A program made the translations under genes and the position numbers. From Tenacibaculum haliotis (GTDB taxonomy: Bacteria > Bacteroidota > Bacteroidia > Flavobacteriales > Flavobacteriaceae), in assembly GCF_025215075.1 (NCBI RefSeq), contig NZ_JAOBTH010000027.1:124001-188000 (forward strand): 64,000 bases of DNA, read 5' to 3'. A model generated the notes under the pieces. That model was given only the letters and a program-made list of their open reading frames with translations. It was not told where the DNA came from and did not search any database. Positions 54,335 to 63,250 of this stretch are shown here, one piece after another. Within the stretch, counting starts at the first letter, position 1, and every line of letters begins with the position of its first letter.

Positions 54335-55537
54335 ATGAATAACAATAGATTAATTATTCTATTCTTCTTACAAAAGAATAGAACTAACAAACAAAATAAG
54401 TGTCCAATTAGATGCAGAATAACTTACTATAAAAAACGAAAAGAATTCTCAACTGGTTTTTTTATAAATCCAGAATATTGGAATAGTAAAGAACAATTAG
54501 CTAAACCACCTGATAAAGACAATACTTTTATAAACACCCAACTAAGTCTGATTAAACAACAAATTAATCAGGCTTTCTTGTTTTTACAGGTAAATGAAAA
54601 AGAGTTTGATGTTGAAGATATTTATTTACAATACAGGGGTAAAAGCATAAAATCTGAAAAAACATTTCTTGAGGTATTTGACTATCACAATTCAAAAATT
54701 AAAAAGATGATTAGTATTAGCTATGTAGAATCAACTTACAAGAAATTTGAAGAATGTAAAAAGCTAATAAAAAGATTTATTAAACATAAATACAAGAAAA
54801 ATGATTTAGTACTCAAAAATATAAAACTCATATTTTTAGAAGATTTAGATTATTATTTAAAAACCGAAAGAAAACAAAGTCAAAGTACAATAAACAAACA
54901 CATACAGAGAACCCGCAAGATTATCAAATTAGCCTTTCTAGAGGGATATATTGACAAAGACCCATTTGTGTTTTACAAAGCCAAGAAAACCTATAAAAAG
55001 CTAATTTTCTTAACTGATAAAGAATTAAAATTATTAGAAACTCATCAGTTAAAACAAAAGAAACTATCAGTTGTAAAAGACTTATTCATTTTTTGTTGTT
55101 ATACAGGATTAGCTTATGTAGATATGTCAAAATTAAATATTAAACACATTCAAATTGGATTTGATGGCAATGAATGGATTGAGATGGAGAGAAAAAAAAC
55201 AAAATCTAAAGTTTCAGTTCCATTATTACCCAAAGCAAAAGAAATCTTATTAAAATACAATAATGATTTACCTGATATATCTAATCAAAGATTTAATTCT
55301 TATTTAAAAGAAATCGCAGATATAGTAGGACTAAATAAAAACCTTACTCATCATATAGCTAGAAAAACATTTGCTTCTACTGTATTGCTTTATAATGGTG
55401 TTCCTATGGAAATTGTATCTGAATTACTAGGGCATTCTAAAATCACAGTAACACAAGAGCACTACGCTAAAGTAGTTAAGAAAAAGATTAGTGATGAAGT
55501 TTTTATGCTTCAGGCTAAACTAAAAGATAATTCTTAA
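54335..55537 (+). CDS. int: Tyrosine recombinase / integrase of Bacteroidota conjugative-element type
   Basis: A 400-residue site-specific recombinase. ATG 54335 is chosen because a GTG start at 54239 would read through the GTGTAC repeats. An N-terminal arm-binding region is followed by a core-binding SAM-like domain (about 80-190) and the catalytic domain (about 210-390). Catalytic residues seen: Lys in KKTKSKVSVPLL, His/Arg in HHIARKTFA, His in LGHSKIT and Tyr in EHYAKV. The first Arg is replaced by Ala (CYTGLAYVD), as in the IntDOT group, which has Ser there. Confidence 0.92.
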   Translation: MNNNRLIILFFLQKNRTNKQNKCPIRCRITYYKKRKEFSTGFFINPEYWNSKEQLAKPPDKDNTFINTQLSLIKQQINQAFLFLQVNEKEFDVEDIYLQYRGKSIKSEKTFLEVFDYHNSKIKKMISISYVESTYKKFEECKKLIKRFIKHKYKKNDLVLKNIKLIFLEDLDYYLKTERKQSQSTINKHIQRTRKIIKLAFLEGYIDKDPFVFYKAKKTYKKLIFLTDKELKLLETHQLKQKKLSVVKDLFIFCCYTGLAYVDMSKLNIKHIQIGFDGNEWIEMERKKTKSKVSVPLLPKAKEILLKYNNDLPDISNQRFNSYLKEIADIVGLNKNLTHHIARKTFASTVLLYNGVPMEIVSELLGHSKITVTQEHYAKVVKKKISDEVFMLQAKLKDNS

Positions 55538-55566
55538 TAGTAAATTAAATAATTAGAATATTCAAG

Positions 55567-55592
55567 AAGATGAACTTAGGTTCATCTTTTTG
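55567..55592 (+). terminator. Terminator after integrase
   Basis: AAGATGAAC / GTTCATCTT with loop TTAG and a T-run. Confidence 0.8.
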
Positions 55593-55637
55593 TTTTTTAG
55601 AAAAGTGTTATTTTAGGGTTTATAAATAAAATTAGCT

Positions 55638-58208
55638 ATGAATACTGAATTTAAGGACTACCCTATTGAGTATAAAGAAGTAAACCCTGATGACTTTATT
55701 TGTGAAACTGATATAGTTGGTTCTAGGACTAATAATAGTACACTTAAGATTGAACCTAATGGACAGAAAATAATTATACCACCTGATGAAAATGGTTATA
55801 TAAATAATTCTCTTCAAGCTCAAATAACCATAGATTACAAAAATACAGTAATTGTAAATGCAGCTGTAGGTCAAGGTAAATCTTATGGAATTATAAAAAC
55901 TATAAAAAGATACTACGAAGATACATCTAGACAAAAATATTTAATAATTGTAGCATCACCTTTTGTTAGCTTAGTTAAGCAGTATGTAAATGATATTCAT
56001 GTAGATGGTGGAATACCTAAAGAGAAAATATTTGATTATAATAACCTGGGAAGAACATCAAATATAGATTATTTAAATAAGTTCGTGCATGTAGTTACAG
56101 CAAATACATTATTAGGTAACCCAGGAGAAGATGGCTTTAAGAACTCCGAAATTAAAAGAGAATACTTAAGTTTATTATCTAAGTATTGTGAAAAAAACAG
56201 CATAAAGGTTGTTTTTATATATGATGAAATACATGATTCACATCATAACTTTAGGCAAGAATATATTTTTAATCTATGGAAATGGCAAAAGGTTATCCAC
56301 AAGAATTTCATAATAAGTGCCACCTTTAATGAAGCTTCAAAAGTTGTAGTTGAATATTTAGCAGAACTCACTGACAGAAAAATTAAAATAATAGAATCTA
56401 AAAGAACAAGGTTTTCAAGAAAACAAAGTGCTCTTTACCTACATTATAGTGATGATTATAATTTTACTACTGAGACAAAAGAAATAAAGAATACAATTTT
56501 TAGGCTATTAGAGAGAAAGAAAGATATTGATGTACTGTGTTATTCAAAATCACTTTCAAAGGATATAATAAACCCAAGAGAAGATATAGGTAAGGAATTA
56601 CGTAAGATGTATGGAAATGATGGGATTAAAGATTGCACCTCTCAATTAGCTTCAAATAGTAGAGAGGAAAATATAGAGCAACAAAATCAATTTGATAACT
56701 CAATGTGTAATGTTGGTACTAATTTCAAGACAGGAGTAAGTATAAAGAAACACAATCATGCGTTGGTGATTATTATGCCATCTAGAAGTACAAGGCTACA
56801 TTTTAAAAATCAATACGGAATATTTTCTGGTGGAATTAATTCAGTGATACAAGCCTTAGCAAGACAGAGATATATGAAGCCTGAAGAAGAAACACAAGAG
56901 AAAAACCAAATTCATATTATTTTATCTAGACCCAACCAATTTGATTATACTTCACTTCAGTATACTTTGATGAATCAAGCACAAAAGCTTCAATTTTCAA
57001 AACTCTATTCAAGAGTACATGATGTAAATGAACAAGAAGAATGTGTAAAATATTTTAAGTTTGGTATACAAAATAGGTTATTATATCAATTTTATTCAGT
57101 TGAATTACAAGGCTACTTATCTAATGAAATTGATATAGTTGGTACTAGGAACAGAAGAGGATTACCAGCTTTAAATTTTCCAGAATTCAAAACTTTTGTA
57201 TTAGAAAAAGGAGAAGATTATTTAGCAAATACTTATCCAATCTTCGGGAGAGATATTAGTGGCTATATAACCTATGCTGCTATTACAAATCAATTTATAA
57301 ATTGTAAACTAGAAAAGGTATTTGCAAGTAAAATGCTATGGTTTAGTGAAACTAACATAGAAGAAGAACTTACTAGATTTTACAGCAATCATGCTATTGA
57401 ATATAAACTTAGACTTCATTTAGACTACGGAAATTTTAGCGCATACTATTACGAGCTAAGAGATTATGTATTTAATGTGTGCAAAGTATCCTATAAAAGA
57501 AAAAGGTTAAATCAAGAACAGGAAACTTATCAAAGGAGTAAAGAAGCACTTAAAGCATTTGAAATACAACTCATTTCTAGAGCTAAGAAATGGTTCTTTG
57601 GAGCTGAGCACACAGAAGATTATTCAAGAGCAGATTATCTCTTAGATAATATAAAAACAGCTTCTGAGATAGAGACTCCTACTGCTGAAGATGAAGTACA
57701 ACAAAAAAGAATAACCCTATTTAAAGCTATAGGACATTTTAGGAATAAACTACTTGTAAATATTAAGAAGTATGATAGTAAGGGGAAACAATACTACTAC
57801 TTAAGAACTGATAATAAGTTCGGATTAGATTCAATAGATTTAGATGTATTAACTCAATTAGAAGGATTATTAACATATGATGATTTTTTAAACAATGATA
57901 TTTTTATATTTAGAAGAAGCTTAGAGAATAAAACTCCAAGACAAAAGATAAACTCCCTGTATAAGCTTTTGAAAAAGGACTTTGTAGTGTTAGGAAAAAG
58001 AAAAGAGCATTATGTAAGTGGTGAAAGGGTGCTTGTTAAAGAAGTAATTTCTATTAAAATAATGAATCACAATTCCATCAACTTTCTAAACCCTAGTATC
58101 AATTGGGAGCAAATAAAGCAGGAGAGAATAGATTACTTAGGTCAAGAAGAATATGATAGATTATATTCAGAATTAGCTCTTGATGATATAGATACTTCTG
58201 GTTTTTAA
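55638..58208 (+). CDS. Large SF2 helicase-like protein of a mobile element
   Basis: An 856-residue protein. It has Walker A NAAVGQGKSYG (about 75-85), motif II VFIYDEIHD (DExH, about 195), motif III IISATF, and a C-terminal helicase half with GTNFKTGVSIKKHNHAL and SVIQALARQR (motif VI-like with final Arg). The last ~350 residues are helical, with no family I can name. It resembles origin-binding or viral-type SF2 helicases and is probably the replication or processing helicase of the element. It follows the integrase by 100 bases. Confidence 0.78.
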   Translation: MNTEFKDYPIEYKEVNPDDFICETDIVGSRTNNSTLKIEPNGQKIIIPPDENGYINNSLQAQITIDYKNTVIVNAAVGQGKSYGIIKTIKRYYEDTSRQKYLIIVASPFVSLVKQYVNDIHVDGGIPKEKIFDYNNLGRTSNIDYLNKFVHVVTANTLLGNPGEDGFKNSEIKREYLSLLSKYCEKNSIKVVFIYDEIHDSHHNFRQEYIFNLWKWQKVIHKNFIISATFNEASKVVVEYLAELTDRKIKIIESKRTRFSRKQSALYLHYSDDYNFTTETKEIKNTIFRLLERKKDIDVLCYSKSLSKDIINPREDIGKELRKMYGNDGIKDCTSQLASNSREENIEQQNQFDNSMCNVGTNFKTGVSIKKHNHALVIIMPSRSTRLHFKNQYGIFSGGINSVIQALARQRYMKPEEETQEKNQIHIILSRPNQFDYTSLQYTLMNQAQKLQFSKLYSRVHDVNEQEECVKYFKFGIQNRLLYQFYSVELQGYLSNEIDIVGTRNRRGLPALNFPEFKTFVLEKGEDYLANTYPIFGRDISGYITYAAITNQFINCKLEKVFASKMLWFSETNIEEELTRFYSNHAIEYKLRLHLDYGNFSAYYYELRDYVFNVCKVSYKRKRLNQEQETYQRSKEALKAFEIQLISRAKKWFFGAEHTEDYSRADYLLDNIKTASEIETPTAEDEVQQKRITLFKAIGHFRNKLLVNIKKYDSKGKQYYYLRTDNKFGLDSIDLDVLTQLEGLLTYDDFLNNDIFIFRRSLENKTPRQKINSLYKLLKKDFVVLGKRKEHYVSGERVLVKEVISIKIMNHNSINFLNPSINWEQIKQERIDYLGQEEYDRLYSELALDDIDTSGF

Positions 58209-58589
58209 ACAATCCACACTTTTATGTATTTGTATAGTATATAAAAAACAATAAAGTGGAGTTTTACTGTTTGAATAAAGTAAGACTCCTTTTTAATCCT
58301 AGTACCCACCAATTAAATCAAAACTTTATAGATTTAAAAGAGGAATTAGTTGTGAGGTATAAAAGTTACCTCCCCTCTCTTAAAAACACACCCCACCTCA
58401 AAATACTTTAGTATTTCAAGATTTTCTCTCCTAGAAATCTTGTTAGGCAAAGGTAGTGAAAAAAATTTAGAATTAGGTCTTTCAAATGTTAAAAAAACAC
58501 TAATTAAGTGATTTATTTTCAAGTAATTAGATGCGTTTTTAAATTTAAGATTATACACATAGATATTAACTAATTTAAACAATAAAATT
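58209..58589. other. 381-base gap with clustered short inverted repeats
   Basis: No convincing gene. It holds three perfect inverted repeats: GAGGTA-7-TACCTC (58354-58372), AAATACT-2-AGTATTT (58401-58416) and CAAGATTT-10-AAATCTTG (58417-58442). It also has a weak stem TCCACacTTT...AAAGTGGA at 58213-58260 that may end the helicase gene. The rest is AT-rich and presumably holds the promoter of the next gene. Confidence 0.5.
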
Positions 58590-59462
58590 ATGCAATTAAA
58601 ACAAAGTAAAAGAACAAATGTAAAACTCAGATTAGGAATATCTGGAGCAAGTGGATTTGGTAAAACTCACTCTGCTTTACTATTAGCTTATGGTATGACA
58701 AAAGATTGGAATAAGATAGCTGTAATTGATACAGAAAACTCATCAGCTAGTTTGTATTCAGATTTAGGAAGTTTTAATGTAGTAGACTTACAAGCTCCTT
58801 ATTCACCAGAAAGATATATTGAAGCTATAGAATTATGTGAAAAGTCCAATATGTCAGTAGTTATCATTGATTCTATGAGTCATGAATGGAATGGTACGGG
58901 AGGATGCTTGCAGATACACGAAAAATTAGGTGGCAGGTGGCAGGATTGGGCAGTTGTAACACCTAGACATCAGAACTTTATAAACAAAATATTACAATCA
59001 TCTTGCCATATTATAACTACTACTAGAAGAAAAGTAGATTACTCTTTAGATTCAGTAGGTAATGGTAAAACTAAAGTTGTAAAACATGGAACTAAAGAAA
59101 TTACAAGAGAAGGTTTTGAATATGAATTGACTGTAAATTTTGAATTAGTTAATGATAGGCATTTAGTTAAAGCAAGTAAGGATAGAACAGGTTTGTTTAT
59201 GAATAAACCAGAGTTTGTAATTACAGATAAAATAGGTGAGAGATTATTGAAATGGTGTAATACCATGCCTCTTACAGTTAAAGAAATGATGCATAAAATT
59301 AATAACTCTTTATCAGTATCAGAATTAACTGAACTTTATAATGATAATCCAAAATACCAACAGTCTTTACAATCTCAGTTTAAGAGTAAAAAAGAACAAT
59401 TAGAAAAATTAAGTAACCAACAAAACTTTAGTACAAATGGAATTACAACTCATACCAACTAG
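58590..59462 (+). CDS. Phage-type RecA-like AAA ATPase (AAA_24 / Sak4-like)
   Basis: A 290-residue ATPase. Walker A is GISGASGFGKTHSALLL (about 16-32) and Walker B VVIIDSMSHEW (about 91-101). These proteins occur in phages and mobile elements with recombination or replication proteins, and some (Sak4) promote single-strand annealing. There is no second domain. It overlaps the next gene by 26 bases, so they are coupled. Confidence 0.82.
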   Translation: MQLKQSKRTNVKLRLGISGASGFGKTHSALLLAYGMTKDWNKIAVIDTENSSASLYSDLGSFNVVDLQAPYSPERYIEAIELCEKSNMSVVIIDSMSHEWNGTGGCLQIHEKLGGRWQDWAVVTPRHQNFINKILQSSCHIITTTRRKVDYSLDSVGNGKTKVVKHGTKEITREGFEYELTVNFELVNDRHLVKASKDRTGLFMNKPEFVITDKIGERLLKWCNTMPLTVKEMMHKINNSLSVSELTELYNDNPKYQQSLQSQFKSKKEQLEKLSNQQNFSTNGITTHTN

Positions 59463-60444
59463 AAAAAATACAGATATTCAAAAAACTACTAACATAATAG
59501 AGTATAATGATATTGTAAGTAGTGAAAATAATTCTCCTTTTATAGAGGCTAACACAAAGAGTGTTAGTCTTTCTCATTTAAAGGAGAAATGTATTATTCC
59601 TGTATTCTCAAAAGACAATGAAAGAACTATTAGCCATCATGAGTTTATTGAAGTAGTGCAAGATGCTGTAAGAAAAGTTTTTCCTCATCATATTATTTCA
59701 AAAGCTGAAATCAGAGTTTCTCATCAAATAAAAGGAAGAGTACCTTCTGCAATAAATAAATCTGTTAATGAGCTCTTAGAACATGAGAAAACAACCTATT
59801 ATGAAAGAATGGCTTTTATAATAAGGATACCAAGTATTACTGATACTATTAATGGTAATAAAATATCTTTAACATTAGGAGGAGTTAGAGCCTATAACCA
59901 AGAGAATTTATATAGTAAAAAGACTATTGAGAAATTCAAATTTTTTGTGGGCTTTCAAAATTTAGTCTGTTGTAATTTGTGTGTAAGTTCAGATGGTTTT
60001 ATAGATGAAATGCGGGTGGGTTCTTATACTGAACTAGGAAATAAGGTAACTACAGTTTTACAGCAATATCAAGCTGAACAGCACTTACAAGAAATGAAAA
60101 ATCTTACTCAGTATCAATTAACAGAACATCAATTTGCTCAACTTATTGGTAGGATGAGGTTATATCAGTACTTACCTAAAGAACAAAAGGCTATCATACC
60201 TGATTTCTTATTAAATGATGGGCAAATTTCTACCATTGCAAAAGATTTCTACCAAGATGAAAGGTTTTGTAAAAGCAATGATAGTACAATTAATTTATGG
60301 AATGTATATAACTTATTTACTTCTGCTAATAAGAGTAGTTATATAGATACTTTCTTAAATAGAAACTCAAATGTTTTTGAATTTACTCAAGGTTTAGCTA
60401 AAGCACTCAATGGTAATGGAGATTATCATTGGTTTTTGAGTTGA
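59437..60444 (+). CDS. DUF3871 family protein
   Basis: A 335-residue protein. The central RVPSAINKSVNELLEHEKTTYYERMAF and the following LTLGGVRAYNQENLYSKKT region match my recollection of DUF3871, found in Bacteroidota mobile elements and related to DUF932-like proteins. The function is unknown; presence beside a Sak4-like ATPase suggests a recombination or replication role. It overlaps the ATPase gene by 26 bases. Confidence 0.75.
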   Translation: MELQLIPTRKNTDIQKTTNIIEYNDIVSSENNSPFIEANTKSVSLSHLKEKCIIPVFSKDNERTISHHEFIEVVQDAVRKVFPHHIISKAEIRVSHQIKGRVPSAINKSVNELLEHEKTTYYERMAFIIRIPSITDTINGNKISLTLGGVRAYNQENLYSKKTIEKFKFFVGFQNLVCCNLCVSSDGFIDEMRVGSYTELGNKVTTVLQQYQAEQHLQEMKNLTQYQLTEHQFAQLIGRMRLYQYLPKEQKAIIPDFLLNDGQISTIAKDFYQDERFCKSNDSTINLWNVYNLFTSANKSSYIDTFLNRNSNVFEFTQGLAKALNGNGDYHWFLS

Positions 60445-60447
60445 TAG

Positions 60448-60477
60448 AAGCCCAACCTATTTAGTTAGGGAGGGCTT
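60448..60477. terminator. Possible bidirectional terminator between convergent genes
   Basis: AAGCCC..CCTA pairs with TAGG..GGGCTT (two-base internal loop). It overlaps the C-terminal codons of the leftward gene. Confidence 0.5.
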
Positions 60478-61581
60478 TATCTTAAGTAAATTATAACTAT
60501 TTATTTTTTTTATTTCAAGATGCTCTAATAACTTCTTTCTTATTAAGTTTTCAAGTTTCTTTTTTCTATTCTCTTTATCTAGCTTGAAATTAATAGATAC
60601 TTGAAGTTCAGAGTCTTCATTTTTATTTCTCATATAATCTGGAAAAGAAAGTATTATTATAGCTTCTCCTTTTACATCATCAGAATAATTAAGTTTATAC
60701 TTTAATTTAACAGATGAGAAAATAAGATTCGGATGATACTCTTCTTTAGATAATAGAATATGGTTTTCCAAACCTTTACCATTTAATTTTAAATTTACAA
60801 TCTCATCAAGAAATTTTTTAATATCAATATGACTTTTTTTATCAGAATCCCTATATAAATCTATATCAGTTATTGATTTGAAATCTAAAAATAAAGAGAG
60901 ATTTTCCATGAAAGAATTAAAAAACTTAATCCTTGACTCATTATCAAAGTCTTTAAATTTTATAGAAATAAAATCATCTTGAGGATTAATAATTGAATTA
61001 TAATTCAACAATCTCTTTGTTTCATTAATTATAATATTATTTACCTCAAAGGTTTCCCTAGATGTAGAGTTCTGTTGAACTGAAATTTGAACATTACCAT
61101 CAGAGGTTTTTCTTAGCATTACAGAACCATTATGGTATGTTTTGTTATCTGTCCAATCATTTAGAACATTTTCTCTTTCAATTCTATACTCTACCATAAC
61201 AGTATTTTTATCTGGAATGGTAAAATTAGGTGCTCCTATTACTTTATAACCTGGGTTGTAAGTGTGTATTTTACTTATCTTAGAGTTTAAATCTAGTTCA
61301 GATGAAAAAACTTCGGATAAATCAAAATCCTTACTACACTTTATAGAAGATGTTCGATATTTTAAACTCTCTTCTTTGCTTTTTTGCGCACTATACAATT
61401 CCTCAAAATCATCTGGACTAATTATACTCTTCATTAGCATTGGGATTGAGTCATTTTTTTTGCTTCTCCCTATAAAAACCCCCTTCTCTCTTAATAAATT
61501 ATTAATCTTTGAACTTGATATTTCTGATTTGATAAGTAATTGCCTTACTTTATCTCCTTGTGGTAAAAAATCTTTTTTCAT
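60457..61581 (-). CDS. Unknown protein, second gene of candidate defence operon (GAPS4b-like)
   Basis: A 374-residue protein, cytosolic, no membrane segment. The N-terminal ~60 residues (QLLIKSEISSSKINNLLREK then GVFIGRSKKNDSIPMLM) look like a SAP/HeH-type helix-extension-helix domain. The rest is mixed alpha/beta with an Ile/Asn/Lys-rich composition and no motif I recognise. It starts two bases after the stop of the partner gene, so the two form one operon, transcribed against all neighbours. By memory the pair resembles GAPS4, a two-gene anti-phage system; not verified. Confidence 0.7.
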   Translation of the reverse strand: MKKDFLPQGDKVRQLLIKSEISSSKINNLLREKGVFIGRSKKNDSIPMLMKSIISPDDFEELYSAQKSKEESLKYRTSSIKCSKDFDLSEVFSSELDLNSKISKIHTYNPGYKVIGAPNFTIPDKNTVMVEYRIERENVLNDWTDNKTYHNGSVMLRKTSDGNVQISVQQNSTSRETFEVNNIIINETKRLLNYNSIINPQDDFISIKFKDFDNESRIKFFNSFMENLSLFLDFKSITDIDLYRDSDKKSHIDIKKFLDEIVNLKLNGKGLENHILLSKEEYHPNLIFSSVKLKYKLNYSDDVKGEAIIILSFPDYMRNKNEDSELQVSINFKLDKENRKKKLENLIRKKLLEHLEIKKINSYNLLKIKPSLTK

Positions 61582-61583
61582 TT

Positions 61584-62528
61584 TTAATTTCTAAAGTCTG
61601 ATGGGAATTTTTCTACAAATAGATTTTCATTGAATTTGTAATTTTCAAATTTTGAAAGCTTTTCTTTCACTAAGTTCCCATCAATTGATGAATTATAGTT
61701 TTTAAATTTAAAAATGGTTTCATCTACAGCATTTAATAAGTCAAAAGACTTTGTAAAGTTTAACACTTGAGCAAAACTTTTTTCATCAAAGTCATCATTA
61801 ATAAATACTTTTAATATGATTTGATTATTATCTTTTATTCTCAATGGGATTATATCAGAGTATAAATAATCTAAAGGGAAAGTTTTCCCATAAGATTTCT
61901 CTTGAATTAACTCTGTATTTATACCAGAATTATGGTAAACAAAATCTACATTCTCATGCTTATATTTGTCTTTTGTCTTAAAAATGCTTTCATAAAAAAA
62001 ATTTATCTTTTGATTATCAACTAATATGATTTTATCAAAATTTAAGTCACTATCTATTATAGCATTTTTCAAAAAAGGAGATAAATCATAATTTAAAGGA
62101 CTTGCATCAGACAACCAGACTAAAACACCAGTTATAGTGGTTTTACTAACATTGATATACTCCTTATCTATTTTACTTTTTTTTTCACTAAAACGGAAAC
62201 ACTCAATACCATAAGCTAAATCTTTGATATACTTTTTAAACTCTGTCTTTAATGTTGATTTACTACTAGGGTATTCTTTACCTGTATATTTTGAAGAAAT
62301 GAGACCTATATCTAGTAAATAATCTTCAACAGGGCTTTTATAATTTATTAGACCATCCAATCCATGAGTGGTTCTTTCTTTTTTAGCTTCTACTCTTTTA
62401 TGTTTTTTACCTTTTACACAGTTGATTGATGTATTCTCTTCTAATGAATTAAAATTTAAAATATCTTCAAATAAGAATTTAGAAATTTTTTCTCCTTTCT
62501 CACCTATTGATTTAGACCATTCTCCCAT
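61584..62528 (-). CDS. Probable PD-(D/E)XK-like nuclease, first gene of candidate defence operon (GAPS4a-like)
   Basis: A 314-residue soluble protein beginning MGEWSKSIGEKGEKISKFLF. The segment ERTTHGLDGLINYKSP, followed about 15 residues later by LLDIGLISSKYTG, fits the D...(x)xK core of restriction-endonuclease-fold proteins, with Ser where Glu/Asp usually stands. IECFRFSEKKS and VLVWLSDASP follow. The second half has no recognised motif. Leftward orientation, tight coupling to the next gene and position on a mobile element suggest a defence role. The name GAPS4a-like is a recollection, not a match. Confidence 0.68.
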   Translation of the reverse strand: MGEWSKSIGEKGEKISKFLFEDILNFNSLEENTSINCVKGKKHKRVEAKKERTTHGLDGLINYKSPVEDYLLDIGLISSKYTGKEYPSSKSTLKTEFKKYIKDLAYGIECFRFSEKKSKIDKEYINVSKTTITGVLVWLSDASPLNYDLSPFLKNAIIDSDLNFDKIILVDNQKINFFYESIFKTKDKYKHENVDFVYHNSGINTELIQEKSYGKTFPLDYLYSDIIPLRIKDNNQIILKVFINDDFDEKSFAQVLNFTKSFDLLNAVDETIFKFKNYNSSIDGNLVKEKLSKFENYKFNENLFVEKFPSDFRN

Positions 62529-62790
62529 TTCTTTTTCTTTTTCTTTTTCGGGGTTAAGGCATTAAATATAGAATATAAAATTTTATATAAAAAATTTAAA
62601 GTAAACTTTTCTCACATGTAAGTCTCTCTATCCAAACTACCCCCACTTATTCTAGATTTTGAAATGCCCCTTGGTGTTTCTGTATAGAAAATATTCTTAC
62701 TTCCTAGATTAAAAAACAAGATGATAGCTGTTTTTAAAGGAGAAGATATTTTCTAGAATCAACTTATTTATCAACTCAAAAAAATAAATT
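62529..62790. other. 262-base divergent intergenic region
   Basis: Holds the control region of the leftward pair and of the rightward small gene. Besides the purine repeats there is an AT-rich palindromic stretch around 62575-62600. No exact TAnnTTTG box on either strand; TATATTTA on the minus strand is the nearest. Confidence 0.4.
62532..62549 (-). repeat. Three GAAAAA repeats just before the operon start
   Basis: On the minus strand GAAAAA occurs three times in tandem, ending immediately before the AAATGGG start. It may form a purine-rich ribosome-entry region; the number could vary. Confidence 0.5.
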
Positions 62791-63156
62791 ATGGTACAAA
62801 TTGTAGGTTACAGAGGGTGTAACAAAGATGATGGTTCTGAATTCTACTTGTTAGAGTTACAGGGAGGTATAGAAATGGTAATTAGTAAAACAACAGGACA
62901 GTTCTATGCTACAGCTAAAAAAGCTGTAATAACATCAACTTTTGATGAGGTTACTTGTAAGGCTCTTATTGGAACTCAAATGAAAGGAAGTATTGTTAAG
63001 CAGGAAGTAGCTCCTTATGAATATGTAATTAAAGAAACAGGAGAAGAAATTATTTTAACTCATAGATGGGTTTATACACCAGATGAAGCTCCTAATGTAG
63101 AGAAGTTATTTCAAACTAATGTTGATGCTTTTTCTCCTAATGGAGTAAATCAATAA
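62791..63156 (+). CDS. Small mobile-element protein, unknown
   Basis: A 121-residue soluble protein starting MVQIVGYRGCNKDDGSEFYLL, beta-rich by its alternating pattern (ELQGGIEMVIS, GQFYATAKKAVI). No family recognised. It diverges from the defence-like operon and precedes the RadC gene in the same direction. Confidence 0.65.
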   Translation: MVQIVGYRGCNKDDGSEFYLLELQGGIEMVISKTTGQFYATAKKAVITSTFDEVTCKALIGTQMKGSIVKQEVAPYEYVIKETGEEIILTHRWVYTPDEAPNVEKLFQTNVDAFSPNGVNQ

Positions 63157-63178
63157 TTAAGCAGAAGCTGTATAACTT

Positions 63179-63236
63179 AATTCTGTCCAAGTTTTGTGTT
63201 TATTATAATAAGTGATTACGAAAGTTGGACAGAATT
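63179..63236. repeat. Perfect 12-bp inverted repeat before the RadC gene
   Basis: AATTCTGTCCAA (63179-63190) and TTGGACAGAATT (63225-63236), 34-base spacer. It ends 14 bases before the RadC ATG. Could be an operator or a recombination/hairpin site. Confidence 0.7.
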
Positions 63237-63250
63237 TAATTTTTAAAGAA

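Noticed and set aside
55632-55934. Leftward 100-codon frame opposite the helicase start
   Set aside because: Antisense shadow of the helicase coding sequence with no protein features.
58346-58582. Leftward 78-codon frame between helicase and ATPase genes
   Set aside because: It covers the inverted-repeat cluster and probable promoter region, has low-complexity AT-driven composition and no coupling to a neighbour.
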